Origin: AWTP1-13 sp050248715 | Lineage (GTDB): Bacteria > Pseudomonadota > Alphaproteobacteria > Rhizobiales > Hyphomicrobiaceae | DNA: 64,000 nt | Direction of reading: 5' to 3' | NCBI GenBank assembly: GCA_050248715.1 | Contig: JBFWRV010000001.1 | Location: 368,011-432,010 of the forward strand | In this document: positions 1 through 7,544 of the stretch, one piece after another | How positions within the stretch are numbered: the stretch's first letter is position 1 | Layout of the letters: every line of letters begins with the position of its first letter | Translations under genes and position numbers: made by a program | The notes under the pieces: model-generated | Told to the model about the DNA's origin: nothing | What the model saw: the letters and a program-made list of their open reading frames with translations, nothing else | Databases searched by the model: none

Positions 1-210
1 CTGCGCATGGGTGATCGCCTCGACCGACCCATAGGCATCGATCACGCCGGTGTCGAAGAAGATGAAGAGATAGATGCCGCTGACCGAGACGATCCAGAAC
101 AAGAAAAAGCCGAGCGCCCCGAGCTGCGCCAGCGGGTTGAGCTGCGGCCGAAAGATGCGGTCGGCACCGCGCTCCAGAAACTCGAAGCCTATGCGAAGCA
201 GAAAGCGCAC
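1..210 (-). CDS. cytochrome b N-terminal domain protein, partial (continues beyond the window)
   Basis: This is the first 70 residues of a minus-strand gene cut by the window edge. After a charged N-terminal helix it reads into a hydrophobic segment and then FFDTGVIDAYGSVEAITHAQ, a pattern I recognise from cytochrome b/b6-type N-terminal domains, where the following membrane helices carry the heme histidines. I chose GTG at 210 because an AGGACAGGA-like ribosome site precedes it and the upstream SCO gene stops at 248, so it follows as the last visible gene of the oxidase-like operon. A diheme cytochrome b here would be a quinol-side partner for the heme-copper enzyme. The heme ligands lie outside the window, so the family call rests on this short segment. 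Confidence 0.55.
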   Translation of the reverse strand, partial: MRFLLRIGFEFLERGADRIFRPQLNPLAQLGALGFFLFWIVSVSGIYLFIFFDTGVIDAYGSVEAITHAQ

Positions 211-247
211 CGCACCATCCTGTCCTGTGGGCTGCCCGAGAAAGGCA

Positions 248-1078
248 TCAGGGGCGCCGGCCGTTGAGCCAGGCCCGCGAGATGACGACGGCGGTGGTGC
301 CGAGCGAGATCAATCCCGCAAGCAGGCCCATGGCGATCGAGTAGCTGATGCGGTAGCGGCCCTGGCTCGGGTCGTAGACGGTGCACAGGAAGCGCACGCG
401 GTCCACCAGGCTGGACAGGCTTCGGAAGGACCCTACCGTGCCATAGACGGCTTCCTTCAGCGGCTCCATGAACACTTGGATCGGGAAGTCGTCGCCGTAT
501 ACCTGGCGGTAGACGCGGCCATTGGCGTCGACGATCGTCGTCTGCGCCACGTGCAGGAAGCCTCCTCCGCCCGCCGCATACGTGAAGCCGAGGTCTTTCG
601 CCAGGGCGGCGACCGAGGCTTCGTCGCCGCTCAGGAATCGCCAGTTGGGGAGGTCTGCGCCCTGGGCTCGCGCGAAGGCTGCCATGCGCATGGGCGTATC
701 GTTGCGCACGTCAAAGCCAACCGTGATCACATTGAACCGGTCCGGCCCGGTCAGGCGCTGCGCCTCCTCCACCGCCTGGCGCACGCGTTGCGTGATCATC
801 GGGCAGACATGGGTGCAGCCGGTGTAGATGAGGCTGACCACCAGCGGCTTGCCGCGCAACTCGCTCATCTCGACCCGAACGCCCCTCGCATCGACGAACC
901 GATGGTCGCCGAGCGTGCGGCCGATAGCCTGCTGGCTCACCTCGAGCGAGGTGCCTTGCTCGATGGCGGCTATGCCGAACGGCCGGTCCGCGGGGCCGTG
1001 GGCTGCTGCCGGCGAAGCCGTTGCGGCCGCGGCGAGGAACGCGGAAGCTGCAAGCCGTGCGATTGCGGCCCTGCTCAT
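248..1078 (-). CDS. senC: SCO1/SenC-family copper chaperone with C-terminal membrane anchor
   Basis: SCO/SenC proteins bind copper and help build or reduce the CuA centre of heme-copper enzymes. The 276-residue protein has an N-terminal signal-like segment (about 1-27) and a thioredoxin-like domain with the copper/redox motif TGCTHVCP (Cys88, Cys92) and the distal His176 in GGGGFLHVAQ, which completes the usual Cys-Cys-His site. Unlike short SCO proteins it has a C-terminal hydrophobic helix (about 248-268), so it is probably anchored at both ends. Its start overlaps the ctaB stop by 4 bp (ATGA), indicating translational coupling. The neighbourhood (CuA subunit II, subunit I, CtaB) shows its likely client is the adjacent enzyme. 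Confidence 0.9.
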   Translation of the reverse strand: MSRAAIARLAASAFLAAAATASPAAAHGPADRPFGIAAIEQGTSLEVSQQAIGRTLGDHRFVDARGVRVEMSELRGKPLVVSLIYTGCTHVCPMITQRVRQAVEEAQRLTGPDRFNVITVGFDVRNDTPMRMAAFARAQGADLPNWRFLSGDEASVAALAKDLGFTYAAGGGGFLHVAQTTIVDANGRVYRQVYGDDFPIQVFMEPLKEAVYGTVGSFRSLSSLVDRVRFLCTVYDPSQGRYRISYSIAMGLLAGLISLGTTAVVISRAWLNGRRP

Positions 1079-1938
1079 CGGACGGCTCCATCGGCAATGA
1101 TACCGCCAAGGAGCAGGAGGAGCTGGATCAGAGATGCAGCAAAATTCTCCATCGCCGCGCTACGGGTCGGTGAGCGATAGAGACGGACGCTGCACCAGAG
1201 GAAGTAGCCGCCGCCCAGGGCCGCGGCCACGCCGTAGATCGGGCCGAGGCCGAAGGCCAGGGGCACCAGTGACAGCCCGGCAAGCGCGGCCGTGTGCAGC
1301 AGGATGGCGAGCGTCCAGATGTGGTCCGGCGCAGTGACGGGCAGCATCGGTACGCCGGCGGCGGCATAGTCGTCGCGTCGCGCCGCGGCGAGGCTCCAGA
1401 AATGCGGCGGCGTCCACAGGAACATGACGACCGCCAGGATCAGCGGCGCGGCCTGCGGCGCCGGATCGACCGCCGCGGCGCCGGCCAGAACCGCGAAGCT
1501 GCCGGCCAGCCCACCCACGACGATGTTCCACACGGTCCGGCGCTTGAGCCATACCGTGTAGACGATCCCGTAGGTGAAGGCGCCGAGGAATACGTACGCC
1601 GCCGCTACCAGCCCGCCGCTCGCCGCTGCCAGCAGGAGCGAGACGACGAGCAGCACCGCAAACGATGCTATCCACCAGGGGTTGGCGCGGAAACGCCCGC
1701 TCGCAAACGGGCGCTGGCGGGTGCGCGTCATATGCACGTCGACGTCGCGCTCATAGTAGTGGTTGAAGGCGCCGGCGGCGCCCGCCCCGCCGAGCACCGC
1801 CAGCGCGAACACCATGGCCTGTCCCAGGGACGGCGTGGGGCCCGTGGCCGCTGCCATGCCTGCGACCGCGCTGGCGGCGATGGCAATGCCGATGCGAAGC
1901 TTCAGGAGGGAAGCTGCCTGACCGATCAGTGTTGCCAT
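1075..1938 (-). CDS. ctaB: Protoheme IX farnesyltransferase (heme O synthase)
   Basis: This polytopic UbiA-superfamily prenyltransferase converts protoheme to heme O with farnesyl diphosphate. The 287-residue length is typical. The first polyprenyl-binding motif is seen as N59-HYYE-RDVD, followed by a basic loop (TRTRQRPFASGR) that is standard in CtaB/CyoE. About nine hydrophobic helices follow. It lies 51 bp downstream of the subunit I gene and overlaps senC by 4 bp, within an operon for a heme-copper enzyme. Its presence suggests the neighbouring enzyme uses heme O or A, or that the operon supplies heme for another oxidase. If subunit I is a NO reductase using heme b, ctaB here would be a relic or shared function. 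Confidence 0.92.
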   Translation of the reverse strand: MATLIGQAASLLKLRIGIAIAASAVAGMAAATGPTPSLGQAMVFALAVLGGAGAAGAFNHYYERDVDVHMTRTRQRPFASGRFRANPWWIASFAVLLVVSLLLAAASGGLVAAAYVFLGAFTYGIVYTVWLKRRTVWNIVVGGLAGSFAVLAGAAAVDPAPQAAPLILAVVMFLWTPPHFWSLAAARRDDYAAAGVPMLPVTAPDHIWTLAILLHTAALAGLSLVPLAFGLGPIYGVAAALGGGYFLWCSVRLYRSPTRSAAMENFAASLIQLLLLLGGIIADGAVR

Positions 1939-1989
1939 CGAGCTCTCTCCTTTTCCTGGCGGCTTCCACCGGCCGGGACTTGCCCGCGC

Positions 1990-3720
1990 TCAGCGCAGCG
2001 GCCAAACCGCGGAGAGGTATTTCCAGTTCACGTAGTAGTAGAGCATGAAGGCGACGAAGAAGACGCCGACCAGGATGATCGTGCCCGGCAGCTTGATCGT
2101 CCCATGGCCGCCGTACCTGGCTACGTTCGCGGCCGCCGCACTGGTGACGGGGAACTGCCACGCCGGCTTGGACGCCTCGACTTTCTTTCCCCACAGCACA
2201 GAGGCAACGACGACAACGACGTAGATTATGCCGCCGAGCGTGGCGAGCACCGCGGACACGCCGTTGAGGCCCATCATGAGGAACGCGCCGGCGGAGAACT
2301 CGTAGGGAATGGTGGCATCCGTCAGCGCGATATCCCAGTGGCGCCGCGGCACACCGAGCGTGCCCGCGCCCATCATGAAGAGCGAGATGCCGGCAGCCCC
2401 GATCCCGAACAGATAGGGCTGGATCTTGGCCAGCCGCGGGAAGACGACCTCACGCTGGAAGACGAGCGGAAGCATCAGGTAGGTCGCCGCCATGAAGGCC
2501 AGGGTGGTACCGGCGACCACGGTGCCGTGGAAGTGCCCCGGCACATAGATGGTGTTGTGCATCAGCAGGTTGATCTGCTCGGTGCCGAGCACCACGCCGG
2601 AGATTCCCCCGATGAAGCCGAACATCACGAGGGACAGGAACATGCCTGCGAAGGCGGGGTTGCCCCAGGGTGCCTTGCGCAGCCACTCGAACGCGCCCTT
2701 GGTGAAGCCGTTGCGCCGCTGCGCAGCCTCGATGGCACCGGGCACCGTCAGTCCGTGGATCATGCTGCCGAGCACCGCCAGATACATGGCGTAGCTCGTG
2801 TTGAAAATCTTCCACTCCGTGCTGAGGCCGGGCTCGACCAGCAGATGGTGGGCGGAGGCGAGCTGCAGGAACAGGATGTAGAGCAGGAACGCCGTGCGGC
2901 TCACCTTCTCGGAGAGCGGTTGCGCACCGACGGTGAGGGCCGCGATGGCGTACCAGAGCGCCACGTGCGCCGACACGTTGATCTGTTGCGATGCGTGGCC
3001 CATCCCCCACCAGACGACCTTGTACATCAAGGGATCGATGTTGCTGAGGATGCCGATCGACCACAGGAAGGTGGGGATCAGGATGATGGCGCCCGAGGCG
3101 ATGGTGTAGACGGCGATGATCGCGGCAGTGAGCGCACCGAACGTGACCAGCGGCACCGAGCCCTCGTAGGTCCGCTCCTCCTTGGCAATCACCAGCGTGG
3201 CAAAGAAGATGCCGACACCGACCAGCGCCCCGACCGCGAAAAGGATGAGCCCGAGATAGAAGTGCGGCGCCGCCTTCATCGGCGGATAGGAGGTGAACAT
3301 CACCGTCGAATCGCCCTGCAGGACGGCGACGTTGGCCATCCCGGCGCCCACCAGCATCAGGAGGAATGCGAGCCAACCCAGCTTCGGGGTGGCCAGCCGC
3401 GAATTGAGCAGGATGGCCGACGCGAAATAGAGGACTGCGATCTCGAAGAAGATGATCCAGAACAGCAGAACGTTGGCCCCGTGCCCCGTCAGCACGAGAT
3501 AGAACCACTCGGCCGGCAGCAGATGAACCGCGGGCCAGCGCGTCAGCGCCACCAAGAGCCCGAACAGGCCGCCAACGGCCAGGAAGACGATGGCGGCCAC
3601 GGCATTGGCGATGATCAGGCGCTGAGCCGCGATGTCGACCTTCAAGCCTGTGAAGGGACAGCTGCGGAATACGGCCCTCGGTCCTGCAAGCGCGCCCGCT
3701 CCGGCGTCGACGGCGGTCAT
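1990..3720 (-). CDS. norY: Heme-copper oxidoreductase subunit I, B-family-like, lacking the crosslinked tyrosine (probable NO reductase)
   Basis: This is the catalytic subunit (576 residues, 12 or more membrane helices) of a heme-copper enzyme. Helix patterns match the ba3/B family, including SAHH (CuB ligands His291, His292) and HNTIYVPGHFHG (high-spin heme His396, low-spin heme His398). His80 in the TGHGANVL segment is the other low-spin ligand. The third CuB ligand is His242 in WWGMGHASQQ, but the position four residues on, Tyr in the HPxVY motif of O2 reductases, is Gln246. Loss of that crosslinked Tyr is a hallmark of nitric oxide reductases, including recently described sNOR/eNOR families. 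The order subunit II-subunit I-SenC resembles the norSY-senC arrangement of nitrifiers. An oxygen-reducing variant cannot be excluded from sequence alone. The gene symbol is therefore provisional. Confidence 0.85.
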   Translation of the reverse strand: MTAVDAGAGALAGPRAVFRSCPFTGLKVDIAAQRLIIANAVAAIVFLAVGGLFGLLVALTRWPAVHLLPAEWFYLVLTGHGANVLLFWIIFFEIAVLYFASAILLNSRLATPKLGWLAFLLMLVGAGMANVAVLQGDSTVMFTSYPPMKAAPHFYLGLILFAVGALVGVGIFFATLVIAKEERTYEGSVPLVTFGALTAAIIAVYTIASGAIILIPTFLWSIGILSNIDPLMYKVVWWGMGHASQQINVSAHVALWYAIAALTVGAQPLSEKVSRTAFLLYILFLQLASAHHLLVEPGLSTEWKIFNTSYAMYLAVLGSMIHGLTVPGAIEAAQRRNGFTKGAFEWLRKAPWGNPAFAGMFLSLVMFGFIGGISGVVLGTEQINLLMHNTIYVPGHFHGTVVAGTTLAFMAATYLMLPLVFQREVVFPRLAKIQPYLFGIGAAGISLFMMGAGTLGVPRRHWDIALTDATIPYEFSAGAFLMMGLNGVSAVLATLGGIIYVVVVVASVLWGKKVEASKPAWQFPVTSAAAANVARYGGHGTIKLPGTIILVGVFFVAFMLYYYVNWKYLSAVWPLR

Positions 3721-3728
3721 GGCTCACC

Positions 3729-4280
3729 TCACTGGGATTGGCGTTCGACGACGTAGATCTTGCCGGTCATCTGGTGGTGGCCGATGCCGCAGAACTCGTT
3801 GCAGACGATGCCGTATTGTCCGGTCTGATCCGGAGTGATGGTCAGCACGTGCTCGTAGCCGGGATGCACCTGGATGTTGACGTTGATCGGTTGCAGGGAG
3901 AAACCGTGCTGCCAGTCGACCGAAGAGAGATGCAAGCGATAGCTCTGCCCCTTCTCGAGCTCGAGCACTGGCCACCACTCCCACAGACGCCCGAGCATGT
4001 AGATGTCCGCGCCCGCCGGCGGCCGGACGACCGGCACGCCGCTCTTGGCCTCCTCCCTGACCTTGTATTTCTTCGCGAAAGCCTCGGTTCGCTCCATGAA
4101 CGTCGCTGGCGAAATCCGATAGGCCTCGCTGGCGAGGTTCTGCTTTCCGACGACATGCCAGACGATCATGGTGGCGAACATCGCTAGGCCCCATAGAAAG
4201 GCCAGCGCGGTCCAGATCAACTCGACCCTTGCGACGGGCTCCTTCCACCAGATGCGTTGTGCAGGCGGTGTGACTGCCAT
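3729..4280 (-). CDS. norS: Heme-copper oxidoreductase subunit II with intact CuA site
   Basis: This 183-residue subunit has one N-terminal membrane anchor (about 20-44) and a periplasmic cupredoxin domain. The binuclear CuA ligands are all present: His125 (WQHGFS), then Cys160, Cys164, His168 and Met171 in CNEFCGIGHHQM. It therefore takes electrons from a soluble donor such as cytochrome c and passes them to subunit I. Only one membrane helix is seen, as in B-family (ba3-type) subunits II. It starts 26 bp after the stop of a 57-residue membrane peptide and ends 8 bp before subunit I. The symbol norS is provisional and depends on the NO-reductase reading of subunit I. Confidence 0.88.
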   Translation of the reverse strand: MAVTPPAQRIWWKEPVARVELIWTALAFLWGLAMFATMIVWHVVGKQNLASEAYRISPATFMERTEAFAKKYKVREEAKSGVPVVRPPAGADIYMLGRLWEWWPVLELEKGQSYRLHLSSVDWQHGFSLQPINVNIQVHPGYEHVLTITPDQTGQYGIVCNEFCGIGHHQMTGKIYVVERQSQ

Positions 4281-4316
4281 GATCAGCCCCCCTTAGCTGG
4301 TACGTCAGGATTCACG

Positions 4317-4490
4317 TCACTTGGCGATCGGTATCGAGGCGATCTCCATCACACCCCAGAGCGTGTAGAGCACCGTTGGAATCGCCACGCCGAGAAAGAG
4401 GAGCAGGAAGGGGTTGTCGAGCACGCGCTGCATGAAGGGGACGCGCTCCACCGCGTCCGGCGCGCTCGGCGATGTATCGTTCGACGACAT
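4317..4490 (-). CDS. Small single-helix membrane protein (57 aa), first gene of the heme-copper operon
   Basis: This is a short gene that gene finders could easily miss. It starts MSSNDTSPSAPDAVERVPF, has a single hydrophobic helix (about residues 27-47, with NPFLLLFLGVAIPTVLY) and ends SIPIAK before TGA. An AAGGA ribosome site lies about 10 bases before the ATG. It is the promoter-proximal gene of the operon and lies 26 bp before subunit II. Its size and position resemble the small IIa or CbaD-type helices of B-family oxidases and the small orf found with norSY clusters, though I cannot assign it to a named family. Confidence 0.75.
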   Translation of the reverse strand: MSSNDTSPSAPDAVERVPFMQRVLDNPFLLLFLGVAIPTVLYTLWGVMEIASIPIAK

Positions 4491-4558
4491 GCTCGATGGG
4501 TCCTTCTTTCCGATGGCGACCGCGTTGAAACGATACGATCGTGTCGGCAGGACATGCC

Positions 4559-4572
4559 TTGACTATGGTCAA
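4559..4572. promoter_or_regulatory. Crp/Fnr-type operator TTGACTATGGTCAA
   Basis: This is a perfect TTGAC-N4-GTCAA palindrome. Its centre lies about 75 bases upstream of the 57-residue peptide gene that opens the heme-copper operon, a sensible place for an activator site. Fnr/FixK/Dnr/AadR proteins bind such sites. The surrounding 295-bp gap (4491-4785) holds no other recognisable gene. Confidence 0.75.
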
Positions 4573-4785
4573 GATGTTGCGAGCAGACGAACGCAATGGA
4601 GACGATGGAGCGCGGAATCCTGCATTGTCGATCGGCAGAGGAGAGATGCGCCGTTCAGTGAGGAAATGCCATCGGCGGCCGCGGCGGTGATCGCGATGGG
4701 AGAAGCCAGGGATGCTCCGCCGCGCCCTGCGCCTTGCCGGCAAGGAGGGCCCGCGTCATGACGCGCGAGCAGGCTCGGCGGCGGC

Positions 4786-5202
4786 CTATTCCTCAGTCCT
4801 CATGCGATCGGCGGCCTTGAGCATGGTGGCGATGGTTATCGATCCGAGCGTGGCCCGCACGATATCGTCGATCTCGTTCAAGACCTCGGCCAGTGCCCGG
4901 CCTTCGGCGGTGGGGTCTGGGGCGGCAGCGTCGGCGCCGTCGGAGCCCAGCTTCTCGAACAACGCGATCACGTCGAGAAGGGTCGTTCGCCGCGCATTGC
5001 CGCTGAACTGGTAGCCGCCGCCCGTGCCGCGTACGGACCGTACGAGTCCGGCACGGTTCAGAACGTGCATCACTTTAGCGAGATGGTGGCTGGAAACGTC
5101 ATATTTGTCGCCGATCTGCGCGACGGAAAGCTGCCGGTCCGGATTCGCGGCAAGATCCAACAGGGCAAAGACGGCCAGTCGGCTTGAGATCTGCAGTCTC
5201 AT
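4786..5202 (-). CDS. Rrf2-family transcriptional regulator without cysteines (BadM-like)
   Basis: This 138-residue winged-helix protein has the Rrf2 N-terminal helix-turn-helix pattern, including SVAQIGDKYDVSSHHLAKVM and the RGTGGGYQF wing. Rrf2 members such as NsrR and IscR hold an Fe-S cluster on three cysteines, but this protein contains no cysteine, so it cannot sense NO or iron in that way. BadM of Rhodopseudomonas palustris is an Rrf2-family repressor of benzoyl-CoA reductase genes, and the nearby bcr operon makes a BadM-like role the simplest inference. It lies 45 bp downstream of a GNAT gene in the same direction. The Rrf2 family call is firm and the regulon is inferred. Confidence 0.85.
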   Translation of the reverse strand: MRLQISSRLAVFALLDLAANPDRQLSVAQIGDKYDVSSHHLAKVMHVLNRAGLVRSVRGTGGGYQFSGNARRTTLLDVIALFEKLGSDGADAAAPDPTAEGRALAEVLNEIDDIVRATLGSITIATMLKAADRMRTEE

Positions 5203-5247
5203 GAGACCTCATACGTGCTGAACTGAAGCTGGCCCGGCCCACGCGCA

Positions 5248-5850
5248 TCAATCGAGATCTTTCTCGAGCTGGATATAGGGGCCCGCCATCATCCCCTCGC
5301 TGCGAAAGAAGAGGTGATGAAGTTGGTTGTCCCTGGCGACCATGGTCCGCATCTTGGTCACTCCGGCCTTGCTGAACTCGCCGGAGAGCGCCTTGAGCAG
5401 GGCCCGTCCGGTGCCATGCAGCCGGACGCGCGGCTCGACCGACAAGGCGAATACCCAGCCACAGGGCGCGGAACCGAACTCCCATGCCCGCACCTCGCCG
5501 ATGACGAAGCCAAGGAGCGGCATCCTCTCACTCGCGTCGACCGGCTCCGCGACGAGAAACATGCGCTCATCCAGCCGACGCCTGCCGTAGCGCTCGAAGA
5601 CGTCCCGCCAATAGCCCGGCTTGGCGAGGCCCGTCACGCGCGCGTCGAGGGCAATGATGTGGGGCATGTCGGCCTGCCTTACCCTCCGCACCACCAATGC
5701 AAGGCCGGCCGCCTTCGCGGCGGCATCCGACGGCAGCTGGCGCCGGGCTTGCCGGTCGGCTGCACCAGTCTTCCGGCGATTGCGCCCCTGCATCGGGGCA
5801 GCCGCGCGATCCCGGCGGGTGCCGCCGGGTGACCAGAGTGGACGAGCCAT
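5248..5850 (-). CDS. GNAT-family N-acetyltransferase
   Basis: A GNAT fold is seen from about residue 50 on: VVRRVRQADMPHIIALD opens the domain and the acetyl-CoA loop region is VEPRVRLHGTGRALLKAL. The first about 45 residues are Arg/Ala-rich and not conserved in appearance, so the real start may be the ATG at 5793 or later. The ATG at 5850 has only a weak AAGGG site. It is co-directional with the Rrf2 gene and is the first of three similar GNAT genes within 3 kb. R. palustris has a GNAT protein, BadL, within its benzoate gene cluster, so a link to aromatic metabolism is plausible. The substrate is unknown. Confidence 0.75.
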   Translation of the reverse strand: MARPLWSPGGTRRDRAAAPMQGRNRRKTGAADRQARRQLPSDAAAKAAGLALVVRRVRQADMPHIIALDARVTGLAKPGYWRDVFERYGRRRLDERMFLVAEPVDASERMPLLGFVIGEVRAWEFGSAPCGWVFALSVEPRVRLHGTGRALLKALSGEFSKAGVTKMRTMVARDNQLHHLFFRSEGMMAGPYIQLEKDLD

Positions 5851-5864
5851 GATCGTGTCATCCC

Positions 5865-5878
5865 TTGATCGATGTCAT
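5865..5878. promoter_or_regulatory. Crp/Fnr-type operator, one mismatch (TTGATCGATGTCAT)
   Basis: Thirteen of fourteen positions fit TTGAY-N4-RTCAA. It lies in the divergent gap between the GNAT gene (-) and the DUF2249 gene (+), with its centre about 115 bases upstream of the latter and 21 bases from the annotated GNAT start. It could serve either operon. The mismatch lowers confidence. Confidence 0.45.
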
Positions 5879-5986
5879 GGCGGCAAGGGTACGCGAGATT
5901 CAAGTATTCCGGTACGCATTTCAGCGAAACGATGGCCGCGGCGGCATCTCTCGCCGGGCGCGGGAACGCAGGCGGAGGACGGACCG

Positions 5987-6274
5987 GTGAGTTGCACAGG
6001 GCCACAGGATGGATCGCGGACGTGGCGCACGGCGGATGCGGTGCACATCGATGTGCGCGGTCTGGAGCCGCCCGAGCCGATGGTGGAAATCCTGCGGCTG
6101 ATCGACGGGGGAGTGATCGAAGGCGTGCTCGTTGCCCACCTCGATCGCGAGCCCATCTTCCTCTATCCCGAGCTCGACGACCGTGGCTTGGCCTATGAGG
6201 TCATGGAGGCCACGTGCGGAGAGTCGGACTGCGGGGACGGCGTGCGTGTTCGCATCGTCCGTTTGAGTCCATGA
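5987..6274 (+). CDS. DUF2249 domain protein
   Basis: This 95-residue protein contains the compact fold of DUF2249 (TusA/SirA-like), with IDVRGLEPPEPMVEILRLID near the N-terminus and a following HLDREPIFLYPEL strand. I chose GTG at 5987 because GGAGG precedes it by 9 bases. The longer open frame runs back through an apparent regulatory site. DUF2249 proteins are frequently found beside hemerythrins, NnrS-like proteins and denitrification genes, as here. Two cysteines (CGESDC) near the C-terminus are notable but I cannot assign a function. Its stop overlaps the next start by 4 bp. Confidence 0.75.
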   Translation: MSCTGPQDGSRTWRTADAVHIDVRGLEPPEPMVEILRLIDGGVIEGVLVAHLDREPIFLYPELDDRGLAYEVMEATCGESDCGDGVRVRIVRLSP

Positions 6275-7539
6275 CCCTGGCGGCCACCTTTCTTGCAGGC
6301 GCCAAGAGCCGGCTGCTGCCGGCGTCGATCCCGTTCCGCTTCTTCGCGGCCGCCTCGGTGTTTCACGTCGCCCTGTGGGCGGTGCTGCTGGCGGCCGGCG
6401 AGCATTTGCCGGGCTTCCGCGGGGGGCCCGGCCCGGTGCTCGCGGCGCTGCACCTCTTGACGCTCGGCGTGCTCACGACTACGGCCATCGGGGCGTCGGT
6501 GCAGCTCCTGCCCGTCGCCACGCGGCGCGCGCTCGTTGCCGTGTGGCCGATCAAGCTGGTGTTCTGGCTGACAGTGCCCGGCATGTCGGCCATGGCGCTC
6601 GGCATGTTCATGGTGCAGATGGTCGTGCTTATCCCATCTGCCCTTGCGACGACTCTCGGACTGCTGCTGTTTGCCGCCCTCCTTGCCGACAATCTGCGGC
6701 GCGCCGGCAGTCTCCCGGTTGCGGCGGCCTACGGGTGGGCTGCTCTGGCATCGCTGCTCCTGCTGGCTGCTTTCGGCCTCGCGCTCACCTTTGACTACGA
6801 GGTGGCCTTGCTGACCGACCATCCCGCGATGGCCCTTGCGCACATGATCCTGGGCGGCTTCGGCTTCATGGGCTTTCTGGCGCTGGGTTTCAGCCATGTA
6901 CTTGTGCCGATGTTCGCGCTTGCGGCTTCGCCGCCCAGGGGCGCCTCTTTCGCCGGCTTCGGATTGGCGCTGGCGGGTCTCATCCTTGGCGCTGTCGGCG
7001 CGCTGGCGGACAGCGCCGTTGTCCTGACCGGAGCGGCACTGATCGGGCTCGGCGCCGCCGGGGTGCATGTGTGGCTGATGCAGGGCGTTCTCTCGCGCGG
7101 CATGCGCAAGCGGCTCGGCCTGTCCTTCGTCCTGATCCGTGCCGCGTGGGCGATGCTGCCGCTGACCCTGCTGACCGGACTCGCCGCCCTCCACGGTCTT
7201 GCAGGTGCGAACGGGCCGACGCTGTTCGGGCTTCTGCTGATCGGCGGATGGCTGCTGACCTTCCTGCTCGGCGTGCTGCAGCGCATACTGCCGTTCCTGG
7301 CGTCGATGCATGCTCCGCGCTCTGCCGGCGGGCCGCCGCTCCTGTCGGAGCTGGCAGCCTCCCGGTCGCTGCAGATCCACGCCGCCTGCCATGGCGGCGC
7401 ACTGCTGCTGCTGGCGATCGCGATCGTTGCCGATGCCGCGTGGCTGGTCCGCGTTGGCGCCGGCGTCGGGCTTGTCGGGGCGCTCGCCTTCGCCTGGTTC
7501 ACGGCCGACATCATGCGCCGCGTCGCGCCGGTGCGTTGA
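6271..7539 (+). CDS. Polytopic membrane protein, NnrS/heme-copper-like
   Basis: This 422-residue protein has about 12 hydrophobic helices. Histidines sit at helix positions in HLLTLGVLTTT, HMILGGFGFMGF, GFSHVLVPM and HAACHGGALLL, a spacing reminiscent of NnrS and cbb3 subunit I-like proteins that bind heme or metal in the membrane. ATG at 6271 overlaps the DUF2249 stop (ATGA), so the two are translationally coupled. The neighbours (DUF2249, hemerythrin, NO-reductase-like operon) suggest a role in NO handling or low-oxygen respiration. I cannot place it in a characterised family, and a transporter is an alternative. Confidence 0.65.
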   Translation: MTLAATFLAGAKSRLLPASIPFRFFAAASVFHVALWAVLLAAGEHLPGFRGGPGPVLAALHLLTLGVLTTTAIGASVQLLPVATRRALVAVWPIKLVFWLTVPGMSAMALGMFMVQMVVLIPSALATTLGLLLFAALLADNLRRAGSLPVAAAYGWAALASLLLLAAFGLALTFDYEVALLTDHPAMALAHMILGGFGFMGFLALGFSHVLVPMFALAASPPRGASFAGFGLALAGLILGAVGALADSAVVLTGAALIGLGAAGVHVWLMQGVLSRGMRKRLGLSFVLIRAAWAMLPLTLLTGLAALHGLAGANGPTLFGLLLIGGWLLTFLLGVLQRILPFLASMHAPRSAGGPPLLSELAASRSLQIHAACHGGALLLLAIAIVADAAWLVRVGAGVGLVGALAFAWFTADIMRRVAPVR

Positions 7540-7544
7540 GCGGA

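Noticed and set aside
1294..3756. A very long open frame on the plus strand opposite ctaB and subunit I
   Set aside because: It is rich in Arg, Gly, His, Asp and Glu with no fold-like pattern, and lies exactly antisense to clear membrane-protein genes; it is a product of high GC content.
4786..5202. Reading the Rrf2 regulator as NsrR because of the NO-reductase-like neighbour
   Set aside because: NsrR needs three cluster cysteines and this protein has none.
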